From contig OX463783.1 of the NCBI GenBank assembly GCA_949825025.1, positions 15,721,628-15,785,627 of the forward strand: a stretch of DNA of 64,000 bases, read 5' to 3'. This stretch comes from Siphlonurus alternatus. Its lineage: Eukaryota > Arthropoda > Insecta > Ephemeroptera > Siphlonuridae. A program made the position numbers and the translations under genes. The notes under the pieces were generated by a model. That model was not told where the DNA came from. It searched no databases and was given only the letters and a program-made list of their open reading frames with translations. Position 1 is the first letter of the stretch, and the number at the start of each line of letters is the position of its first letter. This document shows, piece by piece, positions 1-10,030 of the stretch.

Positions 1-349
1 CAAAGATAAAACCCCTGTGTCTAGTGAAATAGAGCTATGTTTCAGTCATATTTATTAAAAATAGTGCCAGTTTTGACAACTTACAATTGTTAGTCTCTCA
101 AATAGTAAATACTGTATTAGCATTGGTCTTTAACCACCAATACCATATATAGAACTAAGTAACTTCTTTGTTAAAATGCTGTGATATTTTGATACAGATG
201 CTACTGCTACTTATCGTTCCAGGATGTTTGGTAATATAGCAATATTGTCATAAATTAGGTTTTTACTGCACCATAAACGGCCCCAATATCTGACGAAAGC
301 CAAGGGGTGGGTGAAAAGACCACAAACGTCTGTAAATAATTTATTTCAG

Positions 350-788
350 AGACAACTCTGTCATGTTTCAGCCAATGCTGCTCCTGTCAAGCGTCGTGTT
401 GTCGCCCCACCTGCCCCCATCGACTTCAAACGTCTGATTGACTTGAGCAAACTTCGCAAGAGCAAGGCTAAGACCTACGTGACTAGAGACACCTTGGTAC
501 GCTGGAATCCTGAACGTTTGATGATGCCCTTTGAGACCGACTTAGATGGAGGTAGCATAGAGGAAAATGAACAGTCCGTACTAGAGTGAGTACTAGATAT
601 GAATATTGTCAAAATGGTAGCTGGATAGTGGAGAAGAAAAAATAGAATTTAGTAGTGAATGTAAAAAAGTGATCAACTTCATATTGAATTTTTGTATTGA
701 AAGGAAGCATGTTTTTTTTTTTCATTACATTTTTGAATAGAAGACCTAGAGATGTACTGTACTTATGTACTGTATTGCCAATTTTTTT

Positions 789-821
<33 letters not shown>

Positions 822-3765
822 TTTTAAACCTCTAACACCATTAAAATTGTGCTGCAAAAAGATAGTCATGCAAATATTAAACACTAAGGAAAAAGTTTTC
901 TCACAACAGTTTGTAGCAAAATCCAAAGGGTGTCAAAGGTTTGAAAAAAATTGACAGTTCATAACTTGAAATCCTCTATCTGAATATGCCAATTTTTTTT
1001 TTTTTATTCAGGCAAGCTGCCAATTGTAGCATAATAAAACTATGTACGTAATTGATTTTGATGATCAACAACAGATAGGTCATATCTGGGTGTTGTTGCA
1101 AGCAAGATTATGAACATTATTACTGGGCATTACAAAATTATGTGCATATTGCTGTCCAAATATGCAATATTTAAATAAAAAATTAATTGTAATTGAACTG
1201 AAAGTATTCTAGCAATAATAATTTTTGTGCCCTAGTGTTGGTCTGTGCAACCCTTTGAGGATCGTTGACCCCCGCACCACCAAGGGTAGTCACACGGACA
1301 AAACTCCCCTGCGCTTCAGCTACAATTACAACAATGAGGTGGATAAGCAGGACTACTGTCCCTTCCCAGAACAAGTAAGTTGTTTGTGTCTGCTTTTCAA
1401 ATTGTTTAACTGCTTTAGTGTAGTAATGGTACCAAATCACATATAATATTAGCATCATAAAGACAGGTATGGACACCTGGTGGATTTTACCTGAGTGATT
1501 CTTAAAGTGGCATTGTTTACTTAACGGAGCTTTGCTATTACACGTGTACCTGAGCCATACCGATTCTATCGAGGCTGTTTTCAATGCCTTCTATTGGTAA
1601 TTTATGACGTCAATACCATACACAACTGAAAGAAAGGTTAATAATAAATTGTTATAATTACAGTAAAAACTAGTTATTAAGTAACTTGTTATAAGGTAAA
1701 AACTCGATATTGAGTAACGTAGTAAAGGTCCCGTAAAAAATAATCAGTATTGCAGGTATAGGAAAAACTTGATATAAGGTATACTCGATATAAGGTAAAC
1801 CCAATTTCCTGGGTCCCTTGACTTTACGTAATAACAAGTAGTTTTTACTGTAAATATAAATTATTCAGTTATATGTATTTTTTTATAGTTTGCATAAATT
1901 TGAAAATTCAAGTTATCATCTTATTATATGAATAAGTATGATAACTGAAGTATATATTTTTTTTAAAAATTAAATTCAATTTGGATGATTTTTATGGACA
2001 AATAGACCCCAGCAAATAGAGCAAATTTAAATCTCTCAGATTGGAATGACATAAATGTTCTGAGCTTTATCTCGAAAGGTTAACGATGATTTAAAATCCG
2101 CAGCCAATCCTTGCCAGTGATGATGATGAAGATGACTATGCTTCTGGTACGGAAAACTTGGTCGAGGACGGAGTGCTCAACAATCTGTTCCAAGTTCCCG
2201 ATGAGTCAGCAAACACTTCCCTCACCTTCAGAGGAGAGAAAAACTTAAGTCTCGTACCCGTACCACAAAATGTGAGTACAGAATAGTAATCCTGACATTT
2301 TTTGTTGCTACTCCTATTGTTGTTGATACAGTATTAATATTGATTATTCATTATTTTGGTATGACTGAACACTTTTCAGCTCACAAATTCATTAAAATAA
2401 GATCATTAAATAAAATACCATGTTCTGAATATGTTCCGTAATAGCCTTGCCAAAAGTGTCTGATTTTGAGACTGTTCTATTAATATAAACATTGTTGCAA
2501 AAGAATCTGGGATACTTGAATACTAATTGTTGTTGTGTCAATTGTTAACAGCTAGTGCAGACGGTGGCGCCCGTATGGAAGACGGTGAAGGGAATCAACA
2601 TGCGTCACATCGAGGCTAATATTTGGAAAGAAATTGAAGAAACAGGAGGAAAAACCCAGGTATGCTTGGTGAGAAAAGAGAGATGATCCTGTGTTGTGAC
2701 ATAGTTCTTCTTTTAATAATGATTTAATTTTGGTGTTGTAATGGAATGAACAATCACCATGAAAGTTTCATTGCATACTTGGACAGAAGATTTATTGACA
2801 ATTTTTTTTTTTTTTTTTTTTTTTAAGCTCTTAACACTTTTAAAATTGTGCTGCAAAACACTGTACAGTCATGCCAATATTTAATACCTAAGCATAGGGA
2901 AATGCCATGACTAAGATATCTGAGAATTTTGCAGCACAAATTTAAGGATGCTAAAAGGGTAGAAAAAAAAAAAAAAAAAAAAATGCAATGGACAACATAC
3001 ATGAAAAATTTTTATTGCAGAAATGAATAGAGTAGAGGGTACCAAATTATGCTATTCTGAATTTTTTCAGTTTTTTTTTTTTTTTTTTTTTTGATTCGCG
3101 GAACTATTTTTAAAGAATTATTGAAAGTTCTGTGATTTAAGTTGGCACCCCTGAATCCTTAATAAAAAGGATAGAGACTGGGCGCCTATTGACGCCTCCA
3201 GGGGGCGTGGCCGCACTTTCAATAATTATTTAAAAATAGTTCTGGGTCTCAAAAAAATCTGAAAAAATTCAGAGTAGCATAATTTGGACCCTCTATTCAT
3301 TTCTGCAATAAAATTTTGTCATGTATGTTGTTGTCCATTCATAACTTGAGATCCTCTATCCACATTTGCATTAAAACCTTATTGTGGGCTTAAATAAATT
3401 AGAAGAACATAGCTGCCACAAACAAATGAAATAAATACCGGCAGTAATTATATTTCAATATACTGTATGTATTTTTAATTGATGATAAGTATGATAACGT
3501 TGCCTACTTTGATCCTCAGGATGAAAAGCTGGCAGCACGCTGGCGTTTCTCCGACCTCCGCAAAGGTCTTCCTCTGAAGACCCAGGAGAATGCCAGTGTT
3601 GCAACCACTTTGTACGCCCTTCTGAATGTCGCCAACAAGAAGGGACTGGAGCTGACCGGAAACCCTAAACACTCGGACCTTCAAGTGAGACGCCTGAGGA
3701 CCAAGCCCAAGGAGAAGGAAGCTCGTGTGCATCCAGCACTTTTAGGATATGACGTTGATGATTAA
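350..3765 (+). CDS. NCAPH: Condensin I kleisin subunit, NCAPH/Barren (C-terminal part; 5' exons outside window)
   Basis: Kleisin subunit of condensin I, which bridges the SMC2-SMC4 heads and recruits the HEAT subunits for mitotic chromosome compaction. Five exons are readable: 350-585, 1236-1374, 2104-2271, 2552-2659, 3520-3765, each with GT-AG borders and matching phases; together 298 residues to TAA. Recognition rests on ordered blocks known from vertebrate NCAPH: an 'IDFKRLIDLSKLRKSKAKTY' block, a 'YNYNNEVDKQDYCPFP' block, an acidic 'SDDDEDDY' stretch, a 'VKGINMRHIEANIWKEI' helix, and the C-terminal winged-helix region 'DEKLAARWRFSDLRKGLP' then 'LLNVANKKGLEL', which binds the SMC4 side. 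A basic tail of about 20 residues (ending GYDVDD) follows the usual end. The N-terminal SMC2-binding half must lie left of position 1. Start of the first listed exon is inferred from the 'ttatttcag' acceptor. Very likely functional. Confidence 0.88.
783..952. mobile_element. Dispersed repeat, 'TTGTGCTGCAAAA' family, copy 1 (NCAPH intron)
   Basis: Shares the string 'AAAATTGTGCTGCAAAA' plus a nearby 'GTCATGC.AATATT' with the copy at 2799-2983. It starts in an (ATT)n run and ends in an A-run. Probably a small non-autonomous element; the ends are not sharply defined. Confidence 0.5.
1661..1850. mobile_element. pogo/Tigger-like MITE, copy 1 (NCAPH intron)
   Basis: 190-bp element with ends 'CAGTAAAAACTA' and 'AGTTTTTACTG', flanked by TA on both sides (1659-1660, 1851-1852), as expected of the Tc1/mariner-pogo target duplication. 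The interior is rich in 'TTATAAGGTAAA' and 'CTCGATAT' strings. Copies at 10114-10296 and 11723-11910 share ends and parts of the interior. No coding capacity. Confidence 0.7.
2799..2983. mobile_element. Dispersed repeat, 'TTGTGCTGCAAAA' family, copy 2, hairpin-like (NCAPH intron)
   Basis: Flanked by T and A runs. 'TTAAAATTGTGCTGCAAAA' near the left side is answered by 'TTTTGCAGCACAAATTTAA' on the right, so the unit can fold back on itself. The related copy is at 783-952. It directly abuts a second hairpin element starting at 2987. Confidence 0.55.
2987..3339. mobile_element. Hairpin MITE family H, GGACAAC-end type, copy 1
   Basis: Near-complete inverted repeat. Left arm begins 'AATGGACAACATACATG' and runs through 'GCAGAAATGAATAG'; right arm ends with the complement, '...CATGTATGTTGTTGTCCATT'. 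The centre contains the 'GGCGTGGCCGCACTTTCAAT' segment typical of this subtype. It lies in the last NCAPH intron. Confidence 0.75.
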
Positions 3766-4122
3766 AATTTTGCTTTTAGATTTAACAGTTTATGTTAAAA
3801 TTATCTTCTACAAACTTTAAGTTAAATGTATGCAATAATAATATACACCAATCTCATAATTTAAGCATTGTTTTAAGAGCTCTTTATTTGTAAATTGTTA
3901 TCTACACGATGTGCCTGCTGGAAATATAATTTAAAGTATAAAATAGTTTAAACTGCCTTAGTAGAATTTAAAAAAGTGAAAGTTTGTATAATTATGTATT
4001 TGATTATAGAAACAAAGAATTCATTATTGGATGTATAAACTGAAAAAGTACTGGCAAAATATTGCAGCAGTTTGAAAAGCACTTGTAAAATTGTAAAATA
4101 TTCTTGAAATAATATCTGTAGC

Positions 4123-4128
4123 AATAAA
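4123..4128 (+). terminator. Candidate poly(A) signal of NCAPH
   Basis: AATAAA about 360 bases after the NCAPH stop codon, before the next transposon copy begins. It is the best canonical hexamer in the 3' region; actual use is not shown. Confidence 0.4.
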
Positions 4129-4168
4129 ATAATTTGGTAATTTTCGTATTGGATTATATAATGTTCGT

Positions 4169-4576
4169 AATGGACAACCTATATGATTTTGTTTTTATTG
4201 CAGAAATGAATGGAGGGTGCCAAATTATGATCGACACTCTGATTTTATTTATTATTATTATTATTATTATTTTTTTAAGTCCAAGAACCAATTTTAAAAA
4301 AAAAAAATTGGAAGTGAGTGCGGCCATGCCCCCTGGAAGTATGGAAGTATTGATAGGCATTTAAACCCTTTCCTTTTTATTAAGGATCCGGGGGGGGGGG
4401 GGGGGGGGGGGCAACAAAGCTTGTAGAACTTTCAATACAGTATATTATATTTTTAAAAAAATACCAGGTCTGAAATAATATCTGAAAATATTCACAGTAC
4501 TTAGTAACTTAGTAACATAATTTGGCACTCTCTAATTCATTTTTACAATAAAAAAAATTTCATGTAAGATGTCCTT
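4169..4576. mobile_element. Hairpin MITE family H, GGACAAC-end type, copy 2 (decayed)
   Basis: Begins 'AATGGACAACCTATATG' and carries 'GCAGAAATGAATGGAGGGT', the GTGCGGCCATGCCCCCTGG loop, and a right arm ending near 'GTAAGATGTCCTT'. The arms have diverged and the copy has gained an ATT run and a G-run (about 4389-4410). Confidence 0.65.
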
Positions 4577-5687
4577 TGTGCAAATGTGCCTACTTTTAAT
4601 TTGTTTTATTGATGTAGTACTAGCTATTATGATGGTGACAGTTATGCAATAAAAATCATTTAATTAAAGGAGCATAAAACTTGCAGATAACAGATTTAGT
4701 TATACAGTATATTTCTATCACCTGATACTAACTATTAATTTTTGTGTGTGCTAACTTTTTATCCCCCATATAGAGGCTTCAAGTCATGCGTCTCGCGCTG
4801 CGCAATTGTTGTCCATCTTGCACTTGAAAATGAAGCAAAGTTTTTTTTTTTTTTTTTTCTCGGTTCTAAATCAAATAAAAAATCTAAATCTTGCATTATT
4901 CACTGTATTTTTAAGTTTGGACCAGAGTTCCGTAAAGGAATGTTCCTTAAAAAATCTTATTCTTGGTGAAAAAAACGAATTTGCGTTTTTTTTTTTTTTT
5001 TTTTTTTTACATACTATTGGTTTAGATAGAACACCGTAAAATCAGCTGACTTGAAGCGTCTATTAGCGCTTGGAATTTTTAGGTGAAAGAAATGTTAAAA
5101 GTTTTATGTTCCTTTTCAAATATGTTGGATCAGATAGTGGCCACATAATTTTGTCTGGTCCTTTTTACATAACTTTGCACCCTGCAGCCATTGTTTTTTT
5201 AATTAACTTTTGAATATTCAAAGTAAAAAAAAGTATATATTATTTTTGTTTTTGAAAATATGACTTGTAAATAATAGAAATTATATGTTTTTAAACCCTG
5301 AATATTGTTACATATATACTTAGAAATAAGAGGAAGATAAGCAGGTTCTCGCATTAACAATGATTATTGAGCTAGTTAGGCTTGGGGCAAACTGAGGTTA
5401 TAGTGAGAAACCTTATATATTTTTGGACTGCTCCCATAAATTGTGCCTAAGGTTTATCAGTGGCAAAAAGTGCACTGTATTCAGGGTTTATAAATTAATT
5501 CTGATGCAACAATACAGAACTATTCATAAAATGGAGTATTGACCTCAATTTTTGTTTATTGCAGAAATGGATAGAGGGTGCAAAGTTATGCTCTCCTGAT
5601 TTTTTTCAGATTTTTTAGAGCCCGGGAACTATTTTTAAAAAATTATTGAAAGTTCTTTTTGTGACGTCACGAGACGCCGCTCTTTAA

Positions 5688-6102
5688 GGTTGGGAGGCAG
5701 CCTTTCACGCCATCTATTAGAATAATTAAAGTACTAATATTTTATTTAAGTAGGTATTGCAGTTGCTACTTTGAAAACTATCACAGTGCCTTCAGAATAT
5801 TAACATCTCATTAAGCTGAAAAAATCAGCCAGCTAGATTAATTTGTGCTTGAGGACAATTGATATTAAGTTTATAACACGCCATCTGTTGATCAATTTTC
5901 AAAATACGATTTTTGGTCCATTAAAATCAATTGATCTCAATAACCAATCTTTACAGCTAATTGAGATATTTATGATAAATACTCACTAATATGGCGGAGG
6001 AGCTGTGATAGTTTTGAAAAATATCGGCTAAAGAGTTTTGCTAGAAAAAAAATAAACTCTTCAGTTTTAGCAAATCGTGCCGTTTGAGCCTGCCTTCCAG
6101 CC
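5688..6102. mobile_element. 415-bp TTAA-flanked insertion inside hairpin MITE copy 3
   Basis: Flanked by TTAA at 5684-5687 and 6103-6106. The empty-site arrangement is visible in sister copy 7 ('GCCGCTACTTAAGAAAAAG'). Ends are imperfect inverted repeats, 'GGTTGGGAGGCAG' against the complement of 'CTGCCTTCCAGCC'. TTAA target and short inverted ends suggest a piggyBac-type non-autonomous element. Confidence 0.7.
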
Positions 6103-6238
6103 TTAAGAAAAAGATAGGACTTGCCGCCGCGTGACGTCACAAAAAGGAACTTTCAATATTTTTTTAAGAATACTTCCAGGGCTGTAAAAAATCTGAAAAA
6201 ATTCAGGGTAACATAACTTAAATTTGCACGCTCTATCT

Positions 6239-6488
6239 GAGTCGCCGCAGATCAAATGGGTTTAAATCCAAGCCCAATTGGAATTCAATTTTTAAGCCTC
6301 AGTTACACCAACAAAAAAAATTTTCAGACCACTTTTGAAACTGGATTTGAAAAGACAAATATAGTTAACTTTCCAAATACAAGTTCAAAAGTGGTCTAAA
6401 AATTTTTTTTGTTGGTGTAACTGATCGAGGCTTAAAAATTGAATTCCAATTGGGCTTGGATTTAAACCCTTTTGATCTGCGGCGACTC
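6239..6488. mobile_element. 250-bp foldback element inside hairpin MITE copy 3
   Basis: Begins 'GAGTCGCCGCAGATCAAA' and ends with its complement 'TTTGATCTGCGGCGACTC'; the arms extend about 110 bases each. Flanked by ATCT on both sides (6235-6238, 6489-6492), a 4-bp target duplication interrupting the host arm. No coding capacity. Confidence 0.8.
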
Positions 6489-7278
6489 ATCTATTTCTGC
6501 AATATATATATAAAAAAAAAAAAAAAAAAAATGGAGGTCGATACTCCATTATTTTTGGTGCATTAACTGGAACTTCATTAATTATTATTAAGAAAATACA
6601 TGACAATTTTGTATTTTTGCTCAGTACATTATAAAATCTTTTAAAATTAATTTCATAGTTATCATGTTACTTTATTTTTCTTTCTTCATACTTTTTTTTT
6701 TTAATTTACTGTGCACATGCTTATCAAAGTCTTATTTATAAATAATTTATGTAACTTTGAATCTCAGAGATCGAGACATTGAAAAGAGGAATTTTATATT
6801 TTTTTTTATGAAATAAATATATTTTTAAACATCATAAAATTATGAATATCAATTTCAACAACCTTGATGTTATCATAATTGCATTTTGAATTGGAGCATT
6901 CATTGCAGCACCAGCCATGATCCCTGTGCCTGCAATATATATATGCCATTAACTCTGAATGTAGATGCCATGGTGTTTATGTACTTTTTACTGTAAAGAC
7001 GTATGTGGCAAAAGAAGTTAAATTCTTCGTTGGTGGATTGGTGGAAAACGCCTTGTTTCATCTAGCTCCCCCCCCCCCCCTTTCCCCACCAAAATTTCAA
7101 ATCATCATTAACACCTCCTGAAAATCATAAATTAGTCAGCCGGGGAAGAAGGGGGGTATTATATATAGGGGTAAAAGAAAAGAGAGCGTTTTGTCTTTTA
7201 AGATCTCAGTTTGATTGAGATATATCTTGAAATTGGCCCCTTTGAATTCAATACCACGTTCTTTTCGGAATAAACACA

Positions 7279-7282
<4 letters not shown>

Positions 7283-7341
<59 letters not shown>
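7283..7341. repeat. (TA)n microsatellite
   Basis: Uninterrupted run of TA dinucleotides of about 58 bases. Confidence 0.9.
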
Positions 7342-7345
<4 letters not shown>

Positions 7346-8774
7346 GATTTGCAGTTTGCAGAGAACTATGAACTCACCAATCAATAGGTGGTATAATTAT
7401 GTGCATGCATCACTGAACTATATGGCATGCATGCAGTTAAAATTTGAAGTTAGTAATTTCTCTTATTAGTTTTGATGAGGTAGAAGTTATATAAACGCAT
7501 TTACAGTATATGATCAGTAAACATGGCGCAATTAACTCTTTCCACAGTGTTGGGCCCCCATGCAATGCTGACGAGACTGGGGCTGGCTATAATAGTGTAT
7601 ACTAGCTGTGTGCCATCAAGCCCCATCAACACAACCGGAATGGATCGAGCTGGAAAAACCGCCCTTTTCCCAGATATTCTGTTTTTACTCAAATCATAAG
7701 CATTTAAATTTGATTTCATTCATTCCTTTTTCTTACAGAAATAAATAAGTAATTAACTAGGATTAATGAAGATATAATTATATGAATATTTATTTAGATT
7801 TTTCTGTTCGAAGTTCAAAACTTTTGAATTTTTGGAGCGCTTTTACTATGAAAAATACAACAACCTGATTGGTCTGTAGATTATGCGAGTATAAAGAAAA
7901 TAATTGCGCATATTAACTTATCTTATTGGTTATAAAGATGTTATTATATGACGTCATTGTTAAAATTCTTCATCTAATTTCACGCACACTCAAAAAATGA
8001 TAAGTTGGTAAAAAACTAAAAAAAAGTTTGTCAACCTCATGACGCCATCCTCGCGCTCAACCGCTCATTTACAGTGTTTACAGCTGATTCGCACACCACT
8101 CATAATTCATTAAAGCAAATTTATCAATCATAAGATCATAAAACTCATACACCAGTGACACCAGAAACCAGACCACCAGACAGACACCAGCAGCGGTTTT
8201 GTATTTTACTAGTACTGTAATATACGATTTTTATGCTTCGTCTCATCTAAAAGTTATTGTTAAAAAAAAAAAAAAAAAAAAATTGCATGCCTAGCCAAAT
8301 GAGTCATAATATGCATACTGTATGCATACCTAGGCTATAGTCATGCAGTGAGGTATGCATATACAGTAGCCAGTCCCATTGTCCCATAACTTACTATAAT
8401 AATACCTTATGTATCTATATATATACTGTTATACATATATTATATTATGCCTCTATTCGGTCCCTCGCGATTAAATAATTTCAACGTTCATTAGTGAGTT
8501 TCGTCAGTTTCGTGTGTTGTTTGTTGTTTTTTAAAGTTTCTGACTCGATCTTCTGTCCTCTCCACTATAATATTATAATATACATACATACAGTATGCAT
8601 ATACAACCTATATTATAAATTTAACGTCTGCCTGAATCTAGGGACAAAACAGAATTCTATATCCTATATAATTATCATTTATCATACGTACTGTACTTGC
8701 ATGTATGATACTGTACAGTACATAATTAAAAAGTATCGTCGATATATATATCAATGAATCAAGCATACTGTATA

Positions 8775-9093
8775 AAGGTGCTTTCATATATTCGAAAATC
8801 GCTATATACGGAGTTCCGTAGCAATATATGCCGTAAGCCTTTCACATATTCTTGTTCGTCTGCGGCAGCTGCGGCGGAAAATCATGTGAATGCCGCAGCA
8901 AAATCAAACTCATCTTGATTTTGGTAAAAATCAAACTCATCTTGATTTTGCTACGGAGTTCCGTAGAACGTTCCGCAGAAGATCGCGAGGTGCTACGGTA
9001 CAGCTACGGTGCGCCGCAGCAAAATCAACACATTTGCTACGGAGTAGCTACGGCGTGTTTCCGTAGCGATTTTCGAATATGTGAAAGCACCTT
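8775..9093. mobile_element. Hairpin MITE with AAGGTGCTTTCA ends
   Basis: Left end 'AAGGTGCTTTCATATATTCG' is matched by right end 'CGAATATGTGAAAGCACCTT'. The interior repeats 'CTACGGAGTTCCGTAG' and 'CGCAGCAAAATCAA' several times in both orientations. About 320 bp, non-coding. Only one copy in this window. Confidence 0.75.
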
Positions 9094-10030
9094 ACCACAG
9101 AGTTCTGCTAACCTAAATTCTACTCAAGCTCAAAAGAGGTATATGCACCCTATACCATTGCAGGGGGGGGGGGGGGGGCAAGGACTTCAGCTTTTCCTCC
9201 CCCACCCCTGGATCCGTGCCCCCCCCCCACCCCGAAATTTCAGATTTAACATGGGCATTATAGTCATTTCCCCCACTCCAAATTTCTCTTAACATTGGCC
9301 TTATGAAGAGGGACCCCCCTGCCCTCCCCCAAATTTTTTATTTTTTTTTCTGGATCCGTGCCTGTGCACTGGTGCTACAGTATCATATGTATGTATACAA
9401 AAAAGTCATTGGAAATTTCCTTAAAGCAAGGCTCGAGCCTAGCTGATCAGGACAAAAGTTGATGAAGGCCAGGATATTCTATATTATATTATACATACAG
9501 TAGCTAGCCTACAACATTCAATCTGTATTCTGTAAGAACATGGTGCATTCAATAATATAGAGGGTGGGAAGTTCCTGGAATATGTTGACTATATTGCATG
9601 CCACCGTGGTATAGCCACATTTACTGCAAAATGGTATCATAAATGTAAAAAAACTCCTATACTATATTACTCTTGTTATCTTTTTAATATTATAAGGGGG
9701 TGGCGGGAAGGCTGTAAGGATGATCAATGCCTCTGCATATGGTTCATGGAGAACACTGCTAAACTGTAGGGAAAATTGCTTTATCTCGCAGGACAGTTTA
9801 CTGTACACTATAGTGAGAAAATTAAAATATTTATAGCTACTGCCTATAATAACCCTTTTTGGTCCTTTCAACTCGTATGTGTTATGGTAAAAGTAGAATG
9901 ACGTCATTATTAATCATGTTAATTTGTTTCATTTTCAGAATGTGAACCATACAAGGGAACCAGAATTAAAGAGCTAAGATAATATTTGGAAGCTATAACT
10001 GCAGTAATTAATTTTGAAAAATAAAGTAGA

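Larger units (their letters stand above)
5530..6550. mobile_element. Hairpin MITE family H, GAGTATT-end type, copy 3, carrying two later insertions
   Basis: Ends are 'AATGGAGTATTGACCTC' and 'GAGGTCGATACTCCATT'. Once the insertions at 5688-6102 and 6239-6488 are removed, the remainder matches the compact copies at 16515 and 45303, including paired TGACGTCA sites. Length is about 1.0 kb against about 320 bp for intact copies. Confidence 0.8.
3766..10030. other. Repeat-rich spacer between NCAPH and the ASB-type gene
   Basis: No convincing exon seen. It contains hairpin MITE copies 2 and 3 with nested insertions, a long (TA)n tract, homopolymer runs (G-runs near 4389, 9164 and C-runs near 7070, 9221), a hairpin element at 8775-9093, and two 'CTGGATCCGTGC' strings near 9209 and 9351 that look like ends of degraded interspersed repeats. 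GC-richer sequence around 8040-8200 might be promoter or 5' UTR, but nothing proves it. Confidence 0.5.

Noticed and set aside
7501..7719. Minus-strand 72-residue open frame, possible transposase fragment
   Set aside because: I looked for Harbinger-type DDE motifs around 'IPVVLMG' but could not find the rest in any frame; too short to claim.
8852..9292. 146-residue open frame across the AAGGTGC hairpin
   Set aside because: It runs through the transposon arms and a G-run, and lacks domain or splice support.
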